Origin: an uncultured Rhodospirillales bacterium
Lineage (GTDB): Bacteria > Pseudomonadota > Alphaproteobacteria > ATCC43930 > CGMCC-115725
Direction: 5' to 3'
NCBI GenBank assembly: GCA_903822185.1
Contig: CAIJOA010000028.1
Location: 124,001 to 188,000 of the forward strand
DNA: 64,000 nucleotides
In this document: positions 1-11,200 of the stretch, piece by piece
How positions within the stretch are numbered: position 1 is the first letter of the stretch
Layout of the letters: each line of letters opens with the position of its first letter
Program-made: the position numbers and the translations under genes
Notes under the pieces: generated by a model
Told to the model about the DNA's origin: nothing
Seen by the model: the letters and a program-made list of their open reading frames with translations, nothing else
Databases searched by the model: none

Positions 1-520
1 CCTGAAGCTGGACCCAGTTGCAGGGAACGGTGCCGTATTCGATGTAACGCAGCGTGTCGGCCATCACCATCGGCTCCCACGCCGGCAGCTCGGGAACCGG
101 TGACGGGCCGAGATAGGCGAAGATCATCCCGGCCAGTTCGCGCGCGTGATAACCGTCGATCTGCACCTTGTCCTTGAAGGTGCTGCCCTCGGGCTCCATC
201 GGCTGATCGATGCACTTGCCGGTTCGGCTGTAAGCCCAGCCGTGATAGGGGCAAACGATCGCATCGTCGTGATGCGGCGAAGGAAAGCCGTATTTCAGAT
301 CGACGAGACGATGCGCGCAACGCTTGCCGACAAGACCCAATGTCCCGTTGCGTGCGCGGAACAGCGTCAGGTCTTCGCCGAGGACGCGCACCGACATCAC
401 GGGATTCTTTGCGAGCTGCGCCGTCGCGGCGATCGGATGCCAATACTGCCGCAGCAGATTACCCATCGGCGTCCCGGCGCTGGTTTGGGTCAGCCGTTCA
501 TTCTGTTCCGCGGTCAACAT
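1..520 (-). CDS. Rieske non-heme iron oxygenase, alpha subunit-like (C-terminal part outside window)
   Basis: The first ~173 residues are present and the gene runs off the left edge. A Rieske [2Fe-2S] motif is visible: C68-x-H70 and C90-x-x-H93, with a 19-residue spacer instead of the 16 seen in the other three Rieske proteins of this window. Such proteins use electrons from a reductase to hydroxylate or demethylate aromatic or heterocyclic substrates at a mononuclear iron in the part not seen here. The ATG at 520 has an AAGGAG ribosome site. It lies 25 bp downstream of the deacetylase-like gene and is probably co-transcribed with it. The substrate is unknown. Confidence 0.85.
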   Translation of the reverse strand, partial: MLTAEQNERLTQTSAGTPMGNLLRQYWHPIAATAQLAKNPVMSVRVLGEDLTLFRARNGTLGLVGKRCAHRLVDLKYGFPSPHHDDAIVCPYHGWAYSRTGKCIDQPMEPEGSTFKDKVQIDGYHARELAGMIFAYLGPSPVPELPAWEPMVMADTLRYIEYGTVPCNWVQLQ

Positions 521-545
521 GTCGTTTCTCCTTTAGGCAAAATCG

Positions 546-1403
546 TCAATGAGTCGGCAACGCCGGGATGGCCGCTTCGACCACGTCCCGTCCGGTGGCA
601 AACCAAACGCCGCGCGCTGCGAGATTTTGCAGCGCTTCGGCCATAAAACGGATGCGGTGGGGCTGTCCCATGATCCAGGGGTGGATGCTCAGCGCCATCA
701 GCGGCGCGATATCGCCAGTATCGGCGATCATGACATCGGCTGCTTCCTCGACCGCGCGGCGCCAGCGCCAGGCCGTGAGACGCCGCTGTTCGATCATGAA
801 GGCATCATCGAGTTCCACGAGAATCGGCAGCGACGCCAACGTGCCCTTCGGCACGGTCATCGCATAAGGCCGCTCGTCATTGGGCCAATCGCAGACATAT
901 CGCACGCCCTCCTCGGCGAGCAGCGCCGGAGTGCGTGTGGATTCGCCAAATTCCGGGCCGAGCCAACCGACCGGACGAACGCCTGTGTAGCTTTCGAACA
1001 GCGACAGCGATTTCTGGATATAGCCGCGCTCTTCCTCTTCGCTCATCGCGCTGCTGATCGGCGCATTACCGACGAGACCATGGCCGATGAATTCCCACCC
1101 GGCCTTACGGCAGACATCGACCAGAAACGGATTGTGCTTTGCCGTGTGAATATCCAACGCCGCCGTGCCGCGCAGACCGACGTGCGCCATCGCTTCCATG
1201 ATCCGGAAGATGCCGACCCGGTTGCCATAGTCGCGGCGAGAATATTCCGACTGCTGAACCGCCGTCGGCGGCTCGAAATGCTCGAGATGAACGATCGCAC
1301 AGACGGCAAGCGGCGCATTCTTCGGCCACGGCACAACCGTCGGATCTGGATACGCGCGCAGCGCATAATAGGGATGGTCCATGCCGGGCTGACGCGCGGT
1401 CAC
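546..1403 (-). CDS. Polysaccharide deacetylase-like (NodB-fold) hydrolase
   Basis: About 285 residues. It resembles the carbohydrate-esterase-4/PuuE-like group, with conserved DYGNRVG, GHGLV and SIHPWIMGQPHR stretches. The group includes chitin/peptidoglycan deacetylases but also allantoinase-like amide hydrolases, and a small-molecule amidohydrolase role is plausible beside a Rieske oxygenase. I chose the GTG at 1403 because it overlaps the upstream stop as GTGA (4-bp overlap, translational coupling). An ATG at 1382 (MDHPYY) and an upstream ATG at 1436 are alternatives. It is a diverged paralogue of the gene immediately upstream. Confidence 0.75.
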   Translation of the reverse strand: MTARQPGMDHPYYALRAYPDPTVVPWPKNAPLAVCAIVHLEHFEPPTAVQQSEYSRRDYGNRVGIFRIMEAMAHVGLRGTAALDIHTAKHNPFLVDVCRKAGWEFIGHGLVGNAPISSAMSEEEERGYIQKSLSLFESYTGVRPVGWLGPEFGESTRTPALLAEEGVRYVCDWPNDERPYAMTVPKGTLASLPILVELDDAFMIEQRRLTAWRWRRAVEEAADVMIADTGDIAPLMALSIHPWIMGQPHRIRFMAEALQNLAARGVWFATGRDVVEAAIPALPTH

Positions 1404-2341
1404 GAGCCGGCCTCGTCGAGATTCCGTACCGGCCATTGCTGCCGATGCTGGGCGACGTGGCGCTGTGTCTCGTCGTAATAATTCGCCAGATAATATTCGG
1501 CGATCTCATCCGCCGTCGTCCGCCACACACCCTCATGGGAAAGGATGTAGGAAAGAGCTTCGTCGAGATAGCGGATGCGGTGCGCCTGGCCGGTCAGGAA
1601 GGGATGCAGCGAAATGCACAGCACCCTCCCCGACTGCTCCCCCTCGGCATAGAGCACGTCGAACTGATCTTTGACCATACGCAGGAAGTCTTCGCCTTCA
1701 TAATTGAGCTTGAAGAGCGAGGAGTCATTCAGTTCTTGGGTATAGGGAACCGAGACCATCCGCGCCCCGCCCGCGACCTTGAGCGGGAACGGCTGATCGT
1801 CATGGAACCAGTCGGTGTGATAGATGAGCCCCGCCTCGACCATCAATTCGGGCGTGCGGTCGGTCTTGGACTGCAACGGCCCGAACATGCCTTTGAGCGG
1901 CTTGCCGGTATGGCGCAAAACGAGATCGCAGGATTCGCGGTAATAAGCGCGTTCATCCTCGATGCTAAGATTATAGAGCGTCCGCATCGGATAGAGCCCG
2001 TGCGACATGAAGGCCCAATCGCGCTTGACCATGGCGTCGCGCAGTTCCGGAAAATGCTCCAGCATCGCGATGCCAAGGGCGACGGTCGGGCGCAGCTTAT
2101 GCTGCTCGAACACTTCGGCGAGGCGCCAGAAACCGACCCGGTTGCCGTAATCGTGGTGGGCGTAAAACTTGGTATCGGGATGAGCCATACGCGGCCAGTA
2201 ATTCCGCACCTTGTCCGGCAAGGGCAGATATTCGTAATGGCCGATGTTGGGGGCGATCCAGAAGGCGAGCCGCGCGCCGTTCGGCCACCGGATGACCGGC
2301 CGGTCGATGCTGGGCAAATAATCGAAACGGTCGATCGCCAT
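1400..2341 (-). CDS. Polysaccharide deacetylase-like (NodB-fold) hydrolase
   Basis: About 313 residues, first gene of a three-gene minus-strand operon (two deacetylase-like proteins, then a Rieske oxygenase). It shares the DYGNRVGF motif (residues ~64-71), SHGLYP (~113) and a C-terminal SLHPFLTGQAHR motif with its neighbour, so the pair arose by tandem duplication. No signal peptide is evident, which argues against cell-wall deacetylation and for a cytoplasmic amide or ester hydrolase. The ATG at 2341 is preferred over 2359 because GGAG lies just upstream of it. The precise substrate is not recognisable. Confidence 0.75.
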   Translation of the reverse strand: MAIDRFDYLPSIDRPVIRWPNGARLAFWIAPNIGHYEYLPLPDKVRNYWPRMAHPDTKFYAHHDYGNRVGFWRLAEVFEQHKLRPTVALGIAMLEHFPELRDAMVKRDWAFMSHGLYPMRTLYNLSIEDERAYYRESCDLVLRHTGKPLKGMFGPLQSKTDRTPELMVEAGLIYHTDWFHDDQPFPLKVAGGARMVSVPYTQELNDSSLFKLNYEGEDFLRMVKDQFDVLYAEGEQSGRVLCISLHPFLTGQAHRIRYLDEALSYILSHEGVWRTTADEIAEYYLANYYDETQRHVAQHRQQWPVRNLDEAGS

Positions 2342-2588
2342 CCGTGCTCCACGGGCCATGCAGCAGACCCGGCACGATGATCAAGCCGTGCGGAGAGCGA
2401 GTAAATCCAGATTCTATGAAACGGGCCGTTGCTTTTAGAGCAACAGTTTACCCGTTCAGCGCCGGATACGCCGATCCGCTAAAACCGATAAAGGCCGATT
2501 ATCAGGCCACGGTGCTCATTGCAAATCCGTCGAATTGGGGACAATCGCGCAATTACTTTGACTTTAAGCCCCCCGAGGGCCAAGGGGG

Positions 2589-2615
2589 TTAGCACTCACG
2601 CCATTAGACTGCCAA
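2589..2615. promoter_or_regulatory. CIRCE operator (HrcA binding site) upstream of groES
   Basis: The sequence reads TTAGCACTC, nine bases, then GACTGCCAA. The left arm matches the CIRCE consensus exactly and the right arm matches GAGTGCTAA at 7 of 9 positions with the canonical 9-bp spacer. HrcA normally represses groESL through this element until heat shock. It lies 45 bp before the groES ATG. A TTGACT at 2558-2563 could be a -35 box, but I see no convincing -10. The rest of the ~320-bp gap from 2342 shows nothing I can name. Confidence 0.85.
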
Positions 2616-2659
2616 GCGCGCCCCCGCGCCGCAATCCCGTTTGTTTGAAAGACATCATT

Positions 2660-4656
<1,997 letters not shown>

Positions 4657-4671
4657 CCGATTGCGGAATGT

Positions 4672-4707
4672 TTCTCATCCGTGCCTGCATAAGGGCACGG
4701 GTGAGAA
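4672..4707 (+). terminator. Stem-loop after groEL
   Basis: A 14-bp stem (4672-4685 with 4694-4707, one G-T wobble) with an 8-base loop lies 15 bp after the groEL stop. No T-run follows, so it may act as a 3' stabilising or attenuating hairpin rather than a classic intrinsic terminator. Confidence 0.55.
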
Positions 4708-4764
4708 GTTCCCGTCATCGACAGAACGACAATCCAACCATGCATTCCAGCGTTAAGGCAGTAT

Positions 4765-5007
4765 ATGGCGAACAAACAACCCGTTCTCGGACAACGCTAT
4801 CGGAATCTGGGTTCCTCATTTTGGAACGCGGAGTGGATCGTCAACGCCATCTTCAAAGGCACCGACGCCGTTCAATATGCCGACCTGCGATCGGCGTCAG
4901 ACCATACCCAGCATAAAACGCTGGCGCTTTCGGTGGTGGCGGACGCGACGCGATTTGCCTTGGTCGAGACCTCGCCGAATCCTGAAGCACAGGACGTCGC
5001 GCTATGA
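4765..5007 (+). CDS. Small hypothetical protein
   Basis: 80 residues with no signal peptide or membrane segment. The pattern GQRYRNLGSSFWNAEWIV, then TDAVQYADLRSASD and KTLALSVVADATRF, looks like a compact folded domain, and I recall similar unnamed alphaproteobacterial proteins. The function is unknown. It lies 108 bp after groEL beyond the hairpin, with a weak ribosome site (AAGG). The next small ORF starts 10 bp downstream, so the two may be co-transcribed. Confidence 0.55.
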   Translation: MANKQPVLGQRYRNLGSSFWNAEWIVNAIFKGTDAVQYADLRSASDHTQHKTLALSVVADATRFALVETSPNPEAQDVAL

Positions 5008-5017
5008 GGCAACGTCC

Positions 5018-5191
5018 ATGACCGAACCACAAACGCTCCGCGATGCAGCAACAAAGTGCATGACCGTCGCACGGTCCGTAACAGACGCGGTCGTAAAAGC
5101 CGAACTTCTCGCCATGGCCGATAAGTTCACGCTATCCACCGACCAGCTCGACCAGATGAACAAAATCCCGAAGCCAGCGAATCATTCTTAG
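5018..5191 (+). CDS. Small hypothetical helical protein
   Basis: 57 residues: MTEPQTLRDAATKCMTVARSV at the start, then an Ala/Val/Met-rich amphipathic stretch (VVKAELLAMADKFTLS), predicted mostly helical. It resembles the short unnamed alphaproteobacterial proteins with an AxxC near residue 15. The ATG at 5018 has GAGGCA upstream and lies 10 bp after the preceding small gene. Its stop is 14 bp from the convergent end of the glucan synthase. The function is unknown. Confidence 0.5.
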   Translation: MTEPQTLRDAATKCMTVARSVTDAVVKAELLAMADKFTLSTDQLDQMNKIPKPANHS

Positions 5192-5205
5192 CGAGACGCA
5201 GCTCT

Positions 5206-8200
5206 TTATCCGAGAACGAGATTTAGGTGATGGGTCGCACCGTCATTCACCAACCCAATCTTCATGGGCCGTTCCGAGATCAAAACACCATCAAGTTCTA
5301 CCTGTGAGATGCCGCGATTAACCCCGTGGGGATTTTCGACTGCAATCAGGTATTCGGTTTCCTGATAGCGGAAGCGAATTTCAAACCGCGGCCAGGCGTT
5401 CGGTACGCACGGCTCGATCAGCAGTGCGTCGCCCTTCACGCGGAAACCAAGAATCCATTCCAGCCCGGCGCGATACATCCATCCCGCCGACCCCGTGTAC
5501 CAGGTCCATCCGCCGCGTCCTACATGAGGCGGCTCTGCATACACATCGGCACACACGACATAAGGCTCGACGCGGTACCGTAATGCGCCTGCGGGGGTAT
5601 CGGCGTGGTGGATCGGATTGAGCATCGAGAACAGCTCGGTTGCCTTATCGCCGTCGCCGAGCATCGCAAAAGCCATCACCGACCAGATGGCGGCATGGGT
5701 ATATTGCCCGCCGTTCTCACGCACTCCCGGGGGATAGCCCTTGATGTATCCGGGCTCTTGTACCCCCTTATCGAAGGGCGGCGTGAACAACAGGAGAAGG
5801 CCGTCTTCGCGGCGCACAAGCTGCTCGTTCACCGCCGCCATCGCGCGCGTACTGCGCTCCGCTATCGCCGCCCCGGAGATGACGCTCCAAGATTGGGCGA
5901 TCGAATCGATCCGGCATTCGGTACTACCGGCAGATCCCAGAGCGGCACCGTCATCGAAATAGCCGCGACGATACCAGCCACCATCCCAGCCTTCTTTTTC
6001 GAGGGCCACCTGCAAAGTCAGCGCATGTTGCCGCCAGGCAGTTGCCCGCGCCGATTCACCGCGTTCTTCGGCCAAAGCTGCGAACGCCGATAGCGTCGTG
6101 TGAAGGAACCAGCCGAGCCAAATACTTTCGCCCTTCCCGCCTTCACCGACACGATTCATGCCGTCGTTCCAGTCGCCCGTCCCCATCAACGGCAAGCCGT
6201 GACTGCCGACCGCCAGGCTTTGATCCAAGGCCAGAGCGCAATGCTCGAAAAGCGTCGCGCGTGAATCCGAGGTTATTGGCTGAAAGAACGCGTCATGGGC
6301 ACCAGGATCGAGACTTGGGCCTTCGAGAAAGGCAACGGGTTCGTCGAGAACACTGCGATCGTTTGTGACCTCGACATAGTGCGCCACCGTATAAGCCAGC
6401 CAAGCGCGGTCGTCGGAGACGCGTGTCCGCACCCCCTGCCCCGATTGCGGTAGCCACCAATGCTGCACGTCACCTTCGCGGAATTGTCGCGCGGCGGCAC
6501 GCAGCAAATGCGCACGGGTCAGTGCCGGCTTCGATACGGCCAGTGCCATGCCGTCTTGAAGCTGGTCTCGGAATCCAAAAGCGCCGCTCGCCTGATAAAA
6601 CCCCGAACGCGCCCAAATCCGGCACACGAGCGCCTGATAAAGCAGCCAGCGGTTGACCATGATATCCATGGCGGGTTCCGGCGTCTTGACCTGTACCGTT
6701 CCAAGAACGTCGTCCCATTGTCTCTTTACCGCTGCCAACACGGCATTAAGATCGGCAGCGCGATAACGCGCGATCAGCGACAGCGCCTCGCCTTTCGAAC
6801 CTGCCTCACCGAGACAGAAGACGATCTCGGTTGCGCCATTGATCTCCAACGTGACATGCGTTTGCAGCACACCACATGGATCGAACCCAGCGCCGGTTCG
6901 ATTTGACAGAAGACTATTGCGGGCCAGCGCGGCGGGATAATCGAGCGTACCGTTGCGGCCGAGAAACTCCGTACGGTCGCCGGTCCATCCTTGTTGGCGT
7001 CCACCAAGATCCATGAACGCTACGCGCGCGCCGTTTTCCGCTCGCCATGGATTTCGCGCCAGTAACGCGCTGCTTGCGGGATCGATCTCTGTGACCAGCG
7101 CATGCGCGGTTGCGCCGCGCACCGTGCCCAGCACCCACTCGACATAAGCCGTTACCGAGAGCCGGCGAGCCCGGCCCGAATTGTTCTTGATCGTCAGGCG
7201 CGAAATCTTAATCGGATCGTCTATCGGCACATACTGCAACAGCGTCAGGGCGATTCCATGTGATTCATGCTCGAACCGGCTGTAACCTTGACCATGACGG
7301 ATGACGTAAGACGAATCTTCTTCGCGGATAGGCAACGCCGTCGGTCCCCAGACCTCACCGTTCTCCTCGTCACGGATGTAGATAGCCTCGCCCGGCGGAT
7401 CGCTGATCGGATCGTTCGACCATGGCGTCAGTTGGTTTTCCCGGCTGTTGGCCGACCAGCTATAGCTGCTGCCTTCAGCCGAAACCTGGAAGCCGAAAGA
7501 GGGATTGGCGATCACATTGATCCAAGGCGCCGGTGTGCAACGCGATCCGGTCAAAATCGTCACATATTCGCGGCCATCCGGCGTGAAGCCGCCAAATCCA
7601 TTGAAGAAGCGCAAATCGAGGAACGCAGGAACCGGCCCCGGCGTGCGCCGCACGAGGAGGTTACGTTTCGTCGGCGCAACGATCGGCTTGGCATCCATCA
7701 GACGCTTAACCTGCTCGGCAAGAGTCCCGCGACGGCTCAAAAGAACGACGCGGGCGATCGTTTGCAATGCATTGCGCGTATCGATCGAGACAAGATCGGC
7801 CCGCAAAATAAAGACGGCACCCCGAACGCCTTCGCCTAAAGAAGGCGATCGAGACTGATTAGTGCGCGCGACCGTTTCAAGGGCGGCCTGCAAATCTTGG
7901 GTATAGGAAGCCGGTCGTTCGTTCAGAATCACGAGATCGACCGGCAATTTCTTCATGCGCCAATATTCATGCGCGCGAACCAGTTGGCGGCCGATTTCTA
8001 AATCCTCAACCTCGTCGATCCGAAGAAGAACGATCGGCAAGTCGCCGGATATTCCATGGACCCAAAGCGCCGAAGGGCCCAGCTCGTTTCGTTTCAGAAT
8101 ATCCGAGGATGGGCGCAAGGTCGGATCGGAGTAAATCACTCGATTGGCAAGCCGCTGAAACAGATGCGCCTCATCCGATGAAATGCCGAGATATCGGAGC

Positions 8201-11200
8201 TGTACCTGCGCTTGGGTCCAAGCCCGTGTCACCGCCCGCGCATAGGCTGCGGCATCGCGATGCTTATCGGCCAGGTCGAGCGCTTCGATCCGCGACGGCG
8301 CCACCAGGGTCCAAAATGCGATCCGCGCAGTGCTGCCTGGCGCAATACGCACGCGACAACGCAAGCTGAAGATCGGATCGAGGACAGTTCCGACCGTATT
8401 GGAAAGCCCGCGTCCGTCGATCATCGCCATAGGTGTCCGAATTGCGTGCCCACGTCCAATGAAGCGGGATCGATCGGTTTCGTATTGGATGTCGCCGACG
8501 GCCGAGCCTTCAATCACCGCCAGATGCGCCGCCCAGATATCGGGCTCGCCGGGTGACCGCTTCCGGCGCGTGGCCAGCAATGTGGCTCCGTCTTCGACAA
8601 ATTCGGTTTCAACGAAAAGCTTGGAAAAAGCCGGGTGTGCGGTATCGGCCGCCATGGGCGCCAGAACCAGCTCGGCATAGGAGGTCAATTCGATCTCCCG
8701 CGTTTGCCTGCCGAGATTGGTAATGGAGATCCTGCGTACCTCGGCATCGTCTTCCGGCGAGACAGCGACTTCGAGCGTCGTTGTCATCGTTCCGTCGCGG
8801 CGGATGATTTCGGCGCGATCCTCGGAAAAAGCGACGTCGTAGCTATCCGGTTCGGCGCCGCTGGGCTGATATCCGGCAGACCAGACGACACCGCTGCGTA
8901 CATCGCGCAGAAATATATAGGAGCCCCAGGCATCCGCCGTGACGTCTTCACGCCACCGGGTTACCGCGAGATCTTTCCAATGGCTGTAACCCGACCCCGC
9001 ACTGGTGATCATCACCGCATAATTGCTATTCGAAAGAAGATGAGCGCGCGGAACAAGATCATGCGGCGACTGGAAACGGCGAACCATCGGCGGGATAAGA
9101 TCGCGGACATTCGCAGCCGCTTTCCCGCCTTCGATAAGGGGATCGGCGAACGTGATATCGCGCGGCAGTCGTTCCTGAAGCAGCAACTCCGTCGCTTGCA
9201 CCAACGGTTCGGCGTGAAAGCGCGCACGCATAATGCCGTTCTGAAGGGCATTGAGAATCGCGACGACCGTCATTCCCTGGTGATGCGCCATATACGCCCG
9301 AACGACCGCAACGGTTTTGCCGTCAGGCAGACGAGCCTTGGTGTAGTCCAAGGACTCGTACCAGCCATACCGTCCACGGCCGCCCGCGTTTTTCAGCCGG
9401 GCGAAATTCTTCGCTGCGGCATCCGGATCGATCATTGCCGCAAGAGCCGTCGCATACGGAGCGTATAACAGCATTCTCGCCGAGTCCTCGCTTAAGTCCG
9501 AGGCCGGGAATTCCGAAATTGGAATATTGGTAGGTGAATTCCAAATCGCGCGCATTAAAGGCGGACTCTGAAATCCCCCAAGGGATACCCAGTTCCGCGC
9601 CGTATTGTATCTGCCGTCGGACAATAAGGCGCGCGGTTTGTTCCAACACGCTGCCCGTCGGTGCGCGCATCACCAAAGACGGCATCAGATATTCAAACAT
9701 CGAACCCGACCAAGAGATCAGGGCAGAGCCTCGATCAACCGGTGCCAGCGAACGACCCAGCCGAAACCAATGCCGCCCCGGCACATCGCCTTTAGCGATC
9801 GCGATGAAACTTGCCAGTCTCGCCTCGGAAGCCAGCAGGTCGTAGCAACTTGGATCGAGTGTTCCATCATCGAGCCGATAGCCGATCGACAGAAGTTGAC
9901 GTTCTTTATCGAGAAGAAAGCCGAATTCCGTCGCGGTGAACATCGTTTGCGCACGATCGGAAATCGTAGCGATACGGCGCATGAGCATGTCTGCAGCGCG
10001 GGCAGAGGTTTCGAGAGCCTCGATAAGCGCATCCACGCCTGCGGTTTCGGTGGGTGACTTAACACCGTCCGCGCGACGAATCTTTATGGCAACGGCAGAA
10101 TCTTCGCAACGATCCGGCACGTCGTGCAGGTTTGGCATCGACGCCCCAGCGAGAGTGGTGTCCCCCTCCGATGGGGTTTTGTCGATCCACGGAAATAAGA
10201 CTTGAAGATCGCGTTGATGGCTCAAGATGCAAGAACCGACAGCCTCGACCCAGCAGAGTAAATCAGCAGCATCGCCGCGTTCAATGACGACCGTCCGAGC
10301 ATAAGTCGTCGCCTTATCGACAGCGGTTTTAAGGTCCGCCAATTGCCGGGCTACATCGATTGGTGTCGCCGATATCGGCTTTAGGGCAGCCGAAAGGATA
10401 TCGAAAGTCTGGCCTAGGTCCTTTTGTGCTTTTGTCGGTCTGCCGTCGATATCGACAAGGTCGTGCAACGCATCACGCGCCAACGCCAAGCTATCGGCGA
10501 TCCCTGTCGTCCAATTTACGGCGATAGCTCTCTCCCCGCTCATTCCACGGCAAGCATTGGAAAGGGCAATGAGATGGCCGGCGAGATTTCCGCTATCGAC
10601 CGAGGATATATATTTGGGATCGAGCGGGCGGAGATCCCGCGTGTCATACCAATTATAGAAATGCCCGCGGAAGCTTTCGAGGTCATTCAGCGTTGCGAAT
10701 GTCGCCTCAAGGCGCTCGACAGTTTCGAGGGTCCCGATCCAGCCGAAATCACGCGCGGCAATCACCGAAAGCAGATACATGCCGATATTCGTCGGCGACG
10801 TTCGGTGGGCCAAAACAGCCTTTGGCTCTTCTTGAAAATTGTCCGGCGGCAGCATGTGATCTTCCGCCGTCACGAAGGTTGCGAAGAACTGCCACGTACG
10901 ACGGGCGACGAGACGCAGCGACTGGGCTTGCGCAGTAGAGATCAGCCCCAGATCAGCCGGTGCAGGTGGTTGGCTCGTCCATCGCGCGACCGCGGGCGAC
11001 AATATCCATAGAGCCAGAAAAGGTGCGGCGATCAGCCATGCACCGGGTTTATCGACAGCGAGTAATGCCATCGCCGCGACGGCGATCACGAGGCTCCCGA
11101 CCATCTGGCGATAGAAGCCCCCGATATTTAAGCGCACGCCGATTTTCGCCTGCGCGGCTGTCACCCACTCGAGGAGAAAACGGTGTGAGAACCCAAGACG

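Noticed and set aside
2558-2590. Heat-shock sigma-factor promoter before groES
   Set aside because: TTGACT is present but I could not find a matching -10 at the right distance, so I do not call it.
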